In this document: piece after piece, positions 1-6,120 of the stretch | Layout: the number at the start of each line of letters is the position of its first letter | Position numbering within the stretch: position 1 is the stretch's first letter | Source of the DNA: Fusobacterium sp. | Lineage (GTDB): Bacteria; Fusobacteriota; Fusobacteriia; Fusobacteriales; Fusobacteriaceae | Length of the DNA stretch: 11,184 bases | Assembly: GCA_020024915.1 (NCBI GenBank) | Contig: JAHHSZ010000059.1 | Span: 1 to 11,184 of the forward strand | Reading direction: 5' to 3' | Notes under the pieces: generated by a model | Database searches by the model: none | Told to the model about the DNA's origin: nothing | The model's input: the letters and a program-made list of their open reading frames with translations, nothing else | Made by a program: the position numbers and the translations under genes

Positions 1-351
1 TGGTGGAGATGACGGGAATCGAACCCGTGTCCGAAACTACCAGCGCCATAGGCTTCTACAATGCTTAGTCTGCTATTAGATTTCGCAATAGCCATTCCCA
101 CAGACAGGGCTGACTAAAGCTATCCTCTAAAATGTCCCTTTGAGCTTAGAGAAATCACTAAAGGTAATCTGTATATTGGTAACATCTCAGTTGAATTCTC
201 TTACAGAAGAGAGAATCCAGAGATGAGCTGACTAATTAAGCAGCTAAAGCGTAATTTCTGTTTCCATCTAAACGATGAGTTGACCTCTCACAGCGGTCAC
301 CCTGGCATGCTACCTATAACCTAATAACCCCGTCGAAACCTTTACATCCCC
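1..351 (-). ncRNA. ssrA: tmRNA (ssrA), complete
   Basis: Transfer-messenger RNA, which rescues stalled ribosomes and tags the unfinished protein for degradation. On the minus strand it opens with GGGGATG at 351-345, followed by the hallmark GGTTTCGACGGGG. It closes with a T-arm containing GGTTCGATTCC and a genome-encoded CCA at bases 3-1. The ends GGGGATG and CATCTCC form a 7-bp acceptor stem (one G-U pair), which fixes both ends and gives 351 nt, a normal one-piece tmRNA length. A mRNA-like segment ends in the codons for NYALAA and TAA. A strong hairpin follows the tag stop (183-188/220-225 extended by 193-201/210-218). The gene lies directly downstream of smpB on the same strand. Confidence 0.98.
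236..265 (-). other. tmRNA proteolysis-tag reading frame (GNRNYALAA)
   Basis: Tag-encoding part of the tmRNA. It reads GGA AAC AGA AAT TAC GCT TTA GCT GCT TAA on the minus strand, giving GNRNYALAA and a TAA stop at 238-236. The resume codon is placed at GGA (265-263) because the five bases before it, TAGAT, match the TAGNN pattern just before the E. coli resume codon. The end YALAA is the usual ClpXP/FtsH-type degron. The in-frame GAT one codon earlier is the only near alternative. Confidence 0.85.
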
Positions 352-371
352 GTTATTAAATTGTACACAAT

Positions 372-400
372 AGTATATCATATTTTTTTAAATTTTTCTA
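372..400 (-). promoter_or_regulatory. ssrA promoter, extended -10 type
   Basis: On the minus strand TAGAAA (400-395, 4 of 6 matches to TTGACA) is followed 17 bases later by TATACT (377-372, 5 of 6). A TG one base upstream of the -10 hexamer makes it an extended -10. A start near 365 would leave a leader of about 14 nt for RNase P to remove. The -35 box sits exactly at the smpB stop codon (400-398), so ssrA can be transcribed independently of smpB. A second -10-like TACAAT lies at 365-360 but has no visible -35. Confidence 0.55.
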
Positions 401-838
401 TCTAATTTTTGACATTCTTTGAATATCTCTTTGTACATCTCTTTTTGCTATTGATTCTCTCTTGTCATATGTTTTCTTACCTCTAGCAAGAGCTATTGTA
501 ACTTTGACATACCCTTTTGAAAGATGTACATCAAGAGGAACTATAGTATACCCTTTCTGAGTAACTTTTTCATGAAGTTTTCTTATCTCTTTTTTATGAA
601 GGAGAAGTTTTCTAACTCTTCTCTCCTCTGGATTATAGACACTTCCAAAACTCCAAGGAACAATTGACATTCCCATAATAAAAATTTCACCATTAATAAT
701 TCTAATAAATGATTCTTTTATACTCAATTTACCAGATTTAGCAGATTTAACTTCACTACCTACCAATTCTATTCCAGCTTCAAATTTATCTTCTATAAAA
801 TAGTCAAAAAAAGCTTTTTTATTATTAGCTAAAATCAT
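398..838 (-). CDS. smpB: SsrA-binding protein SmpB
   Basis: Small RNA-binding protein that partners tmRNA in trans-translation: it binds the tRNA-like domain and reaches the decoding centre in place of a codon-anticodon pair. The 146 residues carry the family pattern: ANNKKAFFDYFI near the N-terminus, FEAGIELVGSEVKSAKSGK (19-37), the RRVRKLLLHKKEI block (73-85), KGYTIVPLDV (95-104), and the basic tail GKKTYDKRE with a C-terminal Lys/Arg-rich end. Family members are usually 145-160 residues, so it is full length. A longer frame opens at a TTG at 850, but that TTG lies just before GGAGG (848-844), which is the ribosome binding site for the ATG at 838; I therefore start at 838. It is followed by ssrA after 46 bases. 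Confidence 0.96.
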   Translation of the reverse strand: MILANNKKAFFDYFIEDKFEAGIELVGSEVKSAKSGKLSIKESFIRIINGEIFIMGMSIVPWSFGSVYNPEERRVRKLLLHKKEIRKLHEKVTQKGYTIVPLDVHLSKGYVKVTIALARGKKTYDKRESIAKRDVQRDIQRMSKIR

Positions 839-843
839 AAAAT

Positions 844-848
844 CCTCC
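844..848 (-). promoter_or_regulatory. smpB ribosome binding site (decides start)
   Basis: GGAGG on the minus strand, 5 bases before ATG 838. It lies inside the would-be coding sequence of the TTG start at 850, which argues against that start. Confidence 0.8.
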
Positions 849-865
849 AAATATCTTTATTTCTC

Positions 866-911
866 AAATAAATTATACCTCATATTAGACATTTTTACTA
901 TAATTTTTCAA
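866..911 (-). promoter_or_regulatory. smpB promoter region
   Basis: Two overlapping candidates on the minus strand. A perfect TATAAT at 877-872 has only a weak -35 (TAGTAA, 3 of 6) 17 bases upstream. TTGAAA (911-906) with TCTAAT (889-884) and a 16-base spacer is better balanced. Either gives a leader of roughly 25-40 nt ending in the smpB ribosome binding site. Such boxes occur by chance in AT-rich DNA. Confidence 0.4.
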
Positions 912-976
912 AAAATTAAGTAGTTTTATTTTTAAAATAAATATATACAATATAAAAGTTATATAGAGTGAACTAC

Positions 977-1005
977 TAGATAAATTTCATAGTGTGGGGT
1001 ATACT
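977..1005 (+). promoter_or_regulatory. Possible promoter of the secretion/pilus operon
   Basis: TAGATA (977-982, 4 of 6) is separated by 17 bases from TATACT (1000-1005, 5 of 6), just before the first operon gene. The start site would be near 1012, leaving a very short leader containing the AGGAG at 1015-1019. Alternative -10-like boxes TACAAT (946-951) and TATAAA (951-956) lie further upstream without a good -35. No operator-like inverted repeat stands out between 851 and 1026. Confidence 0.3.
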
Positions 1006-1014
1006 TGGGATAAG

Positions 1015-1019
1015 AGGAG
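1015..1019 (+). promoter_or_regulatory. Ribosome binding site of the first operon gene (decides start)
   Basis: AGGAG 7 bases before ATG 1027. The upstream in-frame GTG at 994 has no such site, so the ATG is preferred. Confidence 0.75.
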
Positions 1020-1026
1020 AGGGCTG

Positions 1027-1578
1027 ATGAGTAAGAATAGAGGTTTTTATCTATTGAATATTTTGGTGGGGATAAGTTTAGTTCTATTTTCACTAACACT
1101 AGGTTTTGTTTGGTTGAGAAACTATGTTGAGAGTCAAGAGATAAAAAGGGCAAAAACAGAGATATATGAAGTATTTGCAACCTATTCAGCAGAGGCTTTT
1201 AACAGTAAAAAAAATTTAAATATAGAGTTAAATTATTTGAGAAAAGATATTAGAATCTATGAGAATACAATGGTTATTCTGGACAAAGTATATCTTCCTA
1301 AAAATTTAAATTATATTACAATTTATGATAAAGGACCAACTCAGGTATTTAGAGGAAAAATAACGAATAATGGGAATATTACACCATCTTTTAGTATCTA
1401 TATATTTGATTATAATGATATAGCAAGGTACAGGATATCTTTTTATGGATTTGATATTATAAAATATATGAGAATAAATATTTATAGAAATAGAAAAGAT
1501 AAAAGTGCTAGGTATGATGATATTTTAAATTATCATAATCATTGGGAAAATGTTAAAAGTAACTGGGAGGTAGAATGA
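1027..1578 (+). CDS. GspH/ComGD-like pseudopilin lacking Glu+5
   Basis: First gene of the operon, 183 residues, probably a minor pseudopilin inserted in the inner membrane by its hydrophobic N-terminal helix. The start MSKNRG then F (residue 7) resembles a prepilin leader with cleavage after Gly6, followed by a hydrophobic stretch to about residue 30. Position +5 of the mature protein, normally Glu, is Asn11. The C-terminal half (LPKNLNYITIY, then F-RG, then NGNITPSFSIYIF and RYRISFYGF, residues 90-142) looks like the beta-rich part of GspH/FimT/ComGD pilins, where a Gly-Asn/Gly-Thr turn precedes a strand. I start at ATG 1027 rather than GTG 994 because of the AGGAG spacing. Its stop overlaps the next start (ATGA). 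The pseudopilin call is fairly safe; the H subtype is inference. Confidence 0.7.
   Translation: MSKNRGFYLLNILVGISLVLFSLTLGFVWLRNYVESQEIKRAKTEIYEVFATYSAEAFNSKKNLNIELNYLRKDIRIYENTMVILDKVYLPKNLNYITIYDKGPTQVFRGKITNNGNITPSFSIYIFDYNDIARYRISFYGFDIIKYMRINIYRNRKDKSARYDDILNYHNHWENVKSNWEVE
1565..1570 (+). promoter_or_regulatory. Ribosome binding site of the 58-residue exported protein
   Basis: GGGAGG 4 bases before ATG 1575, inside the 3' end of the preceding gene. It is the main argument that the short frame at 1575-1751 is translated. Confidence 0.7.
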
Positions 1579-1751
1579 GATTTTTCTTAATTATGTTTCT
1601 ATTTATTTCTATATTTTCTTATGGAGATATTCCAAGTGATAATGTTGTAAAAGTGAGAATTATGGTGAAATTGGTAGAGTATGTTAGCTATGTTGTAATT
1701 TCTGGTAATGATTACCTAGATGAAATTTATGTGGTGAAGGAGAGTTTATGA
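1575..1751 (+). CDS. Small exported protein, 58 residues, unknown function
   Basis: Short gene that fills the gap between the first pseudopilin and the ATPase exactly. Its ATG overlaps the preceding stop (ATGA, 1575-1578) and its TGA overlaps the next start (ATGA, 1748-1751). GGGAGG lies 4 bases upstream. The protein begins MRFFLIMFLFISIFSYG, a typical signal peptide with Arg2, a hydrophobic core and likely cleavage after Ser-Tyr-Gly (about residue 17). About 41 residues remain: DIPSDNVVKVRIM, VKLVEYVSYVVIS, GNDYLDEIYVVKESL, a pattern that could form two or three beta strands. There is no cysteine, so it is not a lipoprotein by sequence. I do not recognise the family. The operon position suggests a periplasmic accessory of the secretion machine. 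Confidence 0.75.
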   Translation: MRFFLIMFLFISIFSYGDIPSDNVVKVRIMVKLVEYVSYVVISGNDYLDEIYVVKESL

Positions 1752-3016
1752 TAAGGAATAATTCTGATAAACTGAAGGATATTTTTAAAGAGTTACATAA
1801 TTTACCTAAAAAGAGTAGGAATACAGCAGATTTAAAAATAGATAACTCTTTAGAATCAGATAATTCCCTAGTAGTGAAGGGATTGAGTGCAATCATACTT
1901 CAAGGAGTTAAGAAAAAAGCTAGTGATATTCATATTGAGCCAATGAAGGATAGGACAAGAATTAGATACAGAGTAGATGGAATACTATATGAAGAGATGG
2001 TATTGGACCTCAATTTACATATGTCTTTAATATCAAGGCTCAAGATAATTTCTCATTTAGATATAACAGAGAAAAAACTTCCTCAAGATGGAAAATTTCA
2101 GATGGAGATTGACAAAAAAGTAATAGACTTTAGAGTTTCAATAGTTCCATTAATAAATGGAGAAAAGGGTGTAATCAGAATTTTAGATAGAGAGATTTTA
2201 GACTTTAACCTTGAAAATATTGGATTTTTAGAAGAGGATTATGTCAAGATAGTACAGCTAATAAATAAAAAAAGTGGGATACTACTCTCTTGTGGACCTA
2301 CAGGATCTGGGAAAAGTAGTCTGATCTACTCTATTCTGAAGAGGTTAAATACAGAAACTATAAATATTTCAACAGTAGAAGATCCCGTTGAGTACGAGTT
2401 AGATGGAATAAATCAAGTCCAATACAATCAAGATATAGGGAGAGATTTTGCAACTATATTAAAATCATACTTGAGACAGGATCCTGATGTTTTGATGATT
2501 GGAGAGATAAGGGATTATGAGACAGCAGAGATAGCAGTAAAATCAGCATTGACAGGACATTTGGTTCTTTCTACTCTACATACTAATGATTCTGTAAGTG
2601 GTATTTACAGATTGCTAAATATAGGAATAGAGAAATATATGTTGTCAGCTTCAATTATAGGGATAATATCTCAAAGGCTGGTTAGAAAGCTCTGTCCTTA
2701 TTGTAAGGAAATAGATAAAAACTTTAGAGGAAAGCTATCTCTTATGAGAATAGATAGTAAGAAATATATGGATAAAATATTCTATACAGGTAGAGGTTGT
2801 GAACACTGTAATAACTCTGGTTATATAGGAAGAACAGCTATATTTGAGATTTTTATAGTAGATGAAGAGATAAGGGAGCTAATAGATAGAGGAATATCTA
2901 TACATGAATTAAAAACTGTTGCAAAAAAGAAAGGAATGAAATCTCTTGTTGAAGATGGAATAGAGAAAAGTATTTTAGGAATAACTTCACTAGATGAAAT
3001 CATTAGGCAGGGTTAG
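1748..3016 (+). CDS. gspE: Assembly ATPase GspE/PilB, short form without N1E domain
   Basis: Cytoplasmic hexameric ATPase that powers pseudopilus assembly through the platform protein. The 422 residues contain the N2E-type region (ASDIHIEP, 58-65; IRYRVDGIL, 72-80), Walker A GPTGSGKS (183-190), the Asp box around TVEDPVEYELDGI (209-221), Walker B in DVLMIGEIRD (247-256), the His box TGHLVLSTLHTND (269-281), and a zinc-binding tetracysteine CPYC (316-319) with CEHC (351-354). The tetracysteine marks the GspE/PilB assembly branch rather than PilT. Relatives are commonly 500-570 residues; here only about 55 precede the SDIHIEP motif, so the N1E/MshEN domain that normally docks on GspL or PilM is missing. 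AAGGAGAG (1737-1744) precedes the ATG by 3 bases. The two-base gap to the next gene suggests coupling. Confidence 0.95.
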   Translation: MIRNNSDKLKDIFKELHNLPKKSRNTADLKIDNSLESDNSLVVKGLSAIILQGVKKKASDIHIEPMKDRTRIRYRVDGILYEEMVLDLNLHMSLISRLKIISHLDITEKKLPQDGKFQMEIDKKVIDFRVSIVPLINGEKGVIRILDREILDFNLENIGFLEEDYVKIVQLINKKSGILLSCGPTGSGKSSLIYSILKRLNTETINISTVEDPVEYELDGINQVQYNQDIGRDFATILKSYLRQDPDVLMIGEIRDYETAEIAVKSALTGHLVLSTLHTNDSVSGIYRLLNIGIEKYMLSASIIGIISQRLVRKLCPYCKEIDKNFRGKLSLMRIDSKKYMDKIFYTGRGCEHCNNSGYIGRTAIFEIFIVDEEIRELIDRGISIHELKTVAKKKGMKSLVEDGIEKSILGITSLDEIIRQG

Positions 3017-3018
3017 AG

Positions 3019-4179
3019 ATGAAAACCTATAGTGTAAAGGTTGATACCAAGGAGAAAAAAAGAGTAACCTTAATCTTGGAATTTGAAAAATTATCAGATT
3101 TGCAAAAATATTTGATTAAAAATCAGATGATATTAATTGAGTATAGAGTTATCAATAGGAAAATTAAAATTTTAAAAAAAGATATTATAAATTTTACTCA
3201 AAATCTAAAGATACTATTGGAGAGTGGAATAGGGATATCTCAAGCTTTGGAGATTATGAGCAAACAAAAAGATGGAAAATTATTTAATATTATTCATAAT
3301 ATACATTTAAAAATTATAGAAGGAAATAGTTTATACGTAGCTTTTTCAATTTATAAAAATATATTTGGAGAGAGTTATTTAAATATGTTATTGGCAGGGG
3401 AGGAAGCAGGAAAATTAATAGAGAATTTAGAGAAAATATATGAGAGATTGATTTTTGAAGAAAAAATTAAGAAAAAGATAAAAGAAGCAACACTTTACCC
3501 AACTATTATACTTATTTTTACTGTTTTACTGATTATATTCATACTTACATTTGTATTTCCAAATTTTATTGAATTTTTTAAAGACACAGGAGTAGAATTA
3601 CCATTTTTGACAAGAGTTTTAATTACTATTAGTCAAAATTTTATCACTATTATTTTAGGTGTATCTATTTTTATGATGGGGATATTTTTTTCTTTAAAGA
3701 AAATTAATAGAGAGGCACTAGAAAATTTGAGATTATCAATCCCATTTTATGGAGAGATTTTAAAAAGAAGATTGATCATTGAGTTTTGTAAAAATTTTTC
3801 TATAATGAGTGAAGCTGGAATGGAGGTAGTGGAGATATTTGAAATTTTGAAAAAGGGGGATCTTTATCTATTTCAGCAGAGAGAGTTATCTAATATTGAG
3901 AGAGAGATTAAGATGGGAAATACAATATATGAGGCTTTTTATAAGACAGGATTTTTTAACACTACACAACTTTATCTTATTGAAATAGGGGAGAGAAGTG
4001 GAAGTATAGAGAGAGCTTTTAGCTGGATAGCAACTACTATGGAGAGTGAGTTGGAGTACTATCTTTTTAAAATGACATCATTACTAGAGCCAGTTTTACT
4101 ATTGATATTAGGGGTTATAGTGGGGATAATAATCTTAGGATTATATCTTCCTATATTTAATATTTCACAGATAATGTAG
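3019..4179 (+). CDS. gspF: Inner-membrane platform protein GspF/PilC
   Basis: Polytopic inner-membrane protein on which the ATPase acts to extrude pilin subunits. The 386 residues show two copies of the T2SSF domain (about 56-180 and 255-378). Each has the family-type start (FTQNLKILLESGIGISQALEIM in the first, FCKNFSIMSEAGMEVVEIFEIL in the second) and a later Gly-Glu motif (LLAGEEAGKL, 124-133; IEIGERSGSI, 321-330). Predicted membrane helices are near 160-183, 205-225 and 357-380. The length is close to the usual 400. The N-terminal region (1-50) is short. The ATG lies two bases after the ATPase stop with no strong Shine-Dalgarno, so translation probably depends on coupling. Confidence 0.93.
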   Translation: MKTYSVKVDTKEKKRVTLILEFEKLSDLQKYLIKNQMILIEYRVINRKIKILKKDIINFTQNLKILLESGIGISQALEIMSKQKDGKLFNIIHNIHLKIIEGNSLYVAFSIYKNIFGESYLNMLLAGEEAGKLIENLEKIYERLIFEEKIKKKIKEATLYPTIILIFTVLLIIFILTFVFPNFIEFFKDTGVELPFLTRVLITISQNFITIILGVSIFMMGIFFSLKKINREALENLRLSIPFYGEILKRRLIIEFCKNFSIMSEAGMEVVEIFEILKKGDLYLFQQRELSNIEREIKMGNTIYEAFYKTGFFNTTQLYLIEIGERSGSIERAFSWIATTMESELEYYLFKMTSLLEPVLLLILGVIVGIIILGLYLPIFNISQIM

Positions 4180-4186
4180 AGGAGGG
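4180..4186 (+). promoter_or_regulatory. Strong ribosome binding site of the major pilin
   Basis: AGGAGGG with 6 bases to ATG 4193, one of the best matches to the anti-Shine-Dalgarno in the operon. It lies in one of the few true intergenic gaps, which fits a subunit needed in many copies. Confidence 0.7.
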
Positions 4187-4192
4187 AAAACA

Positions 4193-4675
4193 ATGAAAAA
4201 TGGTGGATTTAGCTTAATTGAAATTACAGTAGCAATCGCTCTAATTGGTTTGATGCTGGGAATAGGTGTCCCGAAGTTTAGAAAGCAACTGGCTATAGGA
4301 AAAGATACTAAAGCGATAGCAATATTGAGTAATCTTAGAACCGCTTGTGAACTATACTATTTAGAGACAGGAAAACCATTGACCGATAATCCAGAAGCTG
4401 ACATAAATATAGAGGGGAAAGTAACGGAGCTTGAACCATATTTAGATATAAAAACTTTTAATGAGATCAAAGATGGAAAACTTGAAATAGGTGGAAGTAG
4501 AGCAAAGAAAACAGATGCAGATGAAGCTGATCCAAATATAATTTATGGTGGTCAAATAGAGTTGACATTTAAAAGTCCTGAAATAGATAAAAAAGGTGAT
4601 GGAGTATATATTTGGTTTAAGCCAGAGGTAGGAAAAGATTATGATACAAAAGGAAATAAATGGATAGAGTATTAA
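4193..4675 (+). CDS. Major pseudopilin / type IV pilin (GspG-like)
   Basis: Probable main structural subunit of the pseudopilus, 160 residues. The prepilin leader is MKNGG with cleavage before Phe6; the mature start FSLIEITVAIALIGLMLGIG carries Glu at +5 (Glu10). Pro27 sits in the helix as in canonical pilins. The globular part has one cysteine (Cys52), so no intramolecular disulfide loop like that of Neisseria-type pilins. The end has acidic loops (DKKGDG, 132-137; DYDTKGNKW, 149-157) that resemble the calcium-binding loop region of GspG. It lies directly after gspF, the usual gspG position, and overlaps the peptidase start by 16 bases. The pilin call is firm; GspG rather than PilA is inference from the tail and the gene order. 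Confidence 0.88.
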   Translation: MKNGGFSLIEITVAIALIGLMLGIGVPKFRKQLAIGKDTKAIAILSNLRTACELYYLETGKPLTDNPEADINIEGKVTELEPYLDIKTFNEIKDGKLEIGGSRAKKTDADEADPNIIYGGQIELTFKSPEIDKKGDGVYIWFKPEVGKDYDTKGNKWIEY

Positions 4676-5100
4676 TAATAATCATACTTTTTATAATTAT
4701 GTATATAGATATTAAGAAAATGTATATTCCAAATGGAGTTAATTTAATTTTAATGGGATTAGCACTATATAACAAGGGGAGTAGTTTTTTCTCAATAGAA
4801 AATAGTCTGCTTGGAATGGGAGTTTATACACTTCCACTTCTATTAATATATGGGTACGGATCAGATTTGATGAAAAAAGAGATATTTGGATTTGGAGATA
4901 TAAAGCTCTTGTTAAGCATAGGCTATATTTTAGGGTATAGTGATTTTTATGAGTTATACATATATTATATGATCTCCTTCAGCTTAGCTTCAGTTGTTGG
5001 ATTAATTTTATATATATCCAAAAGAGATAGGAACAGAGAACTACCATTCTCTCCATATCTCATTATAAGTTTTTTTTATTTGTGGGTGGTTAGAATATGA
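4660..5100 (+). CDS. Prepilin peptidase, single-domain A24 type (GspO/PilD catalytic half)
   Basis: Inner-membrane aspartic protease expected to remove the short leaders of the pseudopilins. The 146 residues match only the catalytic Peptidase_A24 half: Asp17 in YIDIKKMYIPN (the DxxxxxIPN-type motif) and Asp80 in FGFGDIKLL (the GxGDxK motif), plus a late LPFSPYL (128-134) corresponding to the family's PF-P motif. It is very hydrophobic, with about five to six membrane helices. Classical PilD/GspO is about 250-290 residues and adds an N-terminal cytoplasmic domain with cysteines that N-methylates the new N-terminus; that domain is absent. The gene begins inside the major pilin gene with AGGA 5 bases upstream and ends in an ATGA overlap with the next pseudopilin gene. 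Confidence 0.92.
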   Translation: MDRVLIIIILFIIMYIDIKKMYIPNGVNLILMGLALYNKGSSFFSIENSLLGMGVYTLPLLLIYGYGSDLMKKEIFGFGDIKLLLSIGYILGYSDFYELYIYYMISFSLASVVGLILYISKRDRNRELPFSPYLIISFFYLWVVRI

Positions 5101-5519
5101 AAAGATATGGATTCTCAATTATGGAGGTTGTGGTTTCAATATCTTTATTTCTACTCTCTCTCATTCCACTTATGAGATATACAGTTGAAAATACCGCCAT
5201 AAATAGAAGATTTTCACAAATAGAGAAGGAGTATAAAAATTTTATAGCTATGGAAAAACAATTAAGAAGTACAGAGCGAGGTATTTTATTAAATAACATA
5301 GGAGTGAGGGAGTATTTACCTAAAGAGTTTGGTAAGGATAGATTAACAGAGGGAATATATCTTCCATATCCATTGGAGGATAATTCTAAAATAAAAATAG
5401 AGATAAAAAAGATAAATTTTAAGTTTCAGTTGGATAGTTATCAGTATTTATGTTTGAAAATAATGTATACTGACAATAATAAAAGTATTTCTTCTGAAAA
5501 TTATATAAATTTTGATTGA
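5097..5519 (+). CDS. Minor pseudopilin, GspI/PilV-like
   Basis: Membrane-anchored minor pilin, 140 residues, probably part of the tip complex. Leader MKRYG is followed by Phe6 and FSIMEVVVSISLFLLSLIPL, with the conserved Glu at +5 (Glu10). The family-like Met just before the Glu and the Val/Ser-rich helix resemble GspI. The globular domain is small and beta-rich, containing one cysteine (Cys119). It lies immediately before the J-like gene, the usual I-J order. Its ATG overlaps the peptidase stop; GGGTGG just upstream may serve as the ribosome binding site. The I subtype is inference from position and size. Confidence 0.8.
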   Translation: MKRYGFSIMEVVVSISLFLLSLIPLMRYTVENTAINRRFSQIEKEYKNFIAMEKQLRSTERGILLNNIGVREYLPKEFGKDRLTEGIYLPYPLEDNSKIKIEIKKINFKFQLDSYQYLCLKIMYTDNNKSISSENYINFD

Positions 5520-5523
5520 GGAG
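5518..5523 (+). promoter_or_regulatory. Ribosome binding site of the GspJ-like gene (decides start)
   Basis: GAGGAG, 3 bases before ATG 5527 (5 from GAGG). A TTG at 5512 opens the same frame but has no upstream site, and using it would place the GAGGAG inside the gene. Confidence 0.6.
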
Positions 5524-5526
5524 TTT

Positions 5527-6120
5527 ATGGAATTAAAGAATAGTGGAATGACATTTTTAGAGGTAATAATATCTCTAGGATTATTATCAATTTTTTCTGT
5601 ACTTATCTTTCCTACATTAAAGCTTTCTAATAATCTAAATAGAAAAATAAGTGAAAGAAGTCTAGTAGAGAGAGATGTAATTAGAATGTTAAATATTATG
5701 GAGAGGAGTGTTGAGAAAGCAAATACAATAAAAGAGTTATATTCTGGTAAAAATTATGTAAAAAATGGTGTTGCTATAGTACAAGATAATCGGATAATCT
5801 CCTTTAATATAACGGAGGAGTTTTTGTCGAAAAATTCAGATGAGGGTAATGTAATTTTTTTAGAGATACCTAGAAGCAATGGAGCTAGGATTGAAAATAC
5901 AATATTACTTTTCCAATTTATAGAAAATCGTTTGATAGTAACACAGGGAGAGATAGTGAATGGAGTGATTAAAATCTCTAATTCAGATACCCTTTATGAG
6001 AATATTAAGGGAAGATTTAAGAGGAAAAAGAGAGGAGTAGCAATAGAGTATAGTATAGAGAGTAAGAGTCTAAAAGAGAAAGAAGAGATAAATGGGTATG
6101 GGAATTTTAATATATTCTAA
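5527..6120 (+). CDS. Minor pseudopilin, GspJ/PilW-like
   Basis: Membrane-anchored minor pilin of 197 residues. Leader MELKNSG is followed by Met8 and MTFLEVIISLGLLSIFSVLIF, with Glu at +5 (Glu12) and a Pro at residue 29. Met instead of Phe at +1 is tolerated in minor pseudopilins. The N-terminal TFLEVIISLGLLSI resembles GspJ/PilW starts. The larger beta-rich domain contains paired strands around VAIVQDNRIISFNI (82-95) and NTILLFQFIENRLIVTQGE (124-142). It lies between the I-like and K-like genes, 7 bases after the former, and overlaps the latter by 29 bases. The pilin call is firm; the J label is inference. Confidence 0.8.
   Translation: MELKNSGMTFLEVIISLGLLSIFSVLIFPTLKLSNNLNRKISERSLVERDVIRMLNIMERSVEKANTIKELYSGKNYVKNGVAIVQDNRIISFNITEEFLSKNSDEGNVIFLEIPRSNGARIENTILLFQFIENRLIVTQGEIVNGVIKISNSDTLYENIKGRFKRKKRGVAIEYSIESKSLKEKEEINGYGNFNIF

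Larger units (their letters stand above)
839..1026. other. Divergent intergenic region between smpB and the secretion operon
   Basis: A very AT-rich spacer of 188 bases with no convincing gene on either strand. It holds the smpB ribosome binding site and promoter-like boxes on the minus side, and weaker promoter-like boxes plus an AGGAG on the plus side. I see no strong inverted repeat or riboswitch-like element. Confidence 0.6.

Noticed and set aside
959..1180. Open frame on the minus strand of 73 codons
   Set aside because: It runs antisense to the first pseudopilin gene and the intergenic region, has no ribosome binding site, and gives a low-complexity Ser/Leu/Tyr-rich peptide without recognisable motifs.
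1684..1896. Minus-strand open frame opposite the small exported protein and the ATPase start
   Set aside because: Antisense to well-supported coupled genes, with no Shine-Dalgarno and no family features.
2821..3003. Minus-strand open frame opposite the ATPase 3' end
   Set aside because: Ser/Ile-rich composition is what results from reading AGA/GAT-rich coding DNA backwards; the ATPase on the other strand is certain.
1748..3016. Reading the ATPase as a retraction ATPase (PilT)
   Set aside because: The tetracysteine zinc motif CPYC/CEHC and the neighbouring platform gene mark the GspE/PilB assembly branch.
5090..5299. Minus-strand open frame opposite the GspI-like gene
   Set aside because: Shadow of a gene with a clear prepilin motif; no independent start signal.
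5781..5802. Short direct repeat GATAATCGGATAATC as a regulatory element
   Set aside because: It lies inside the coding frame of the GspJ-like gene, is only two copies of a 7-base word, and is expected by chance.
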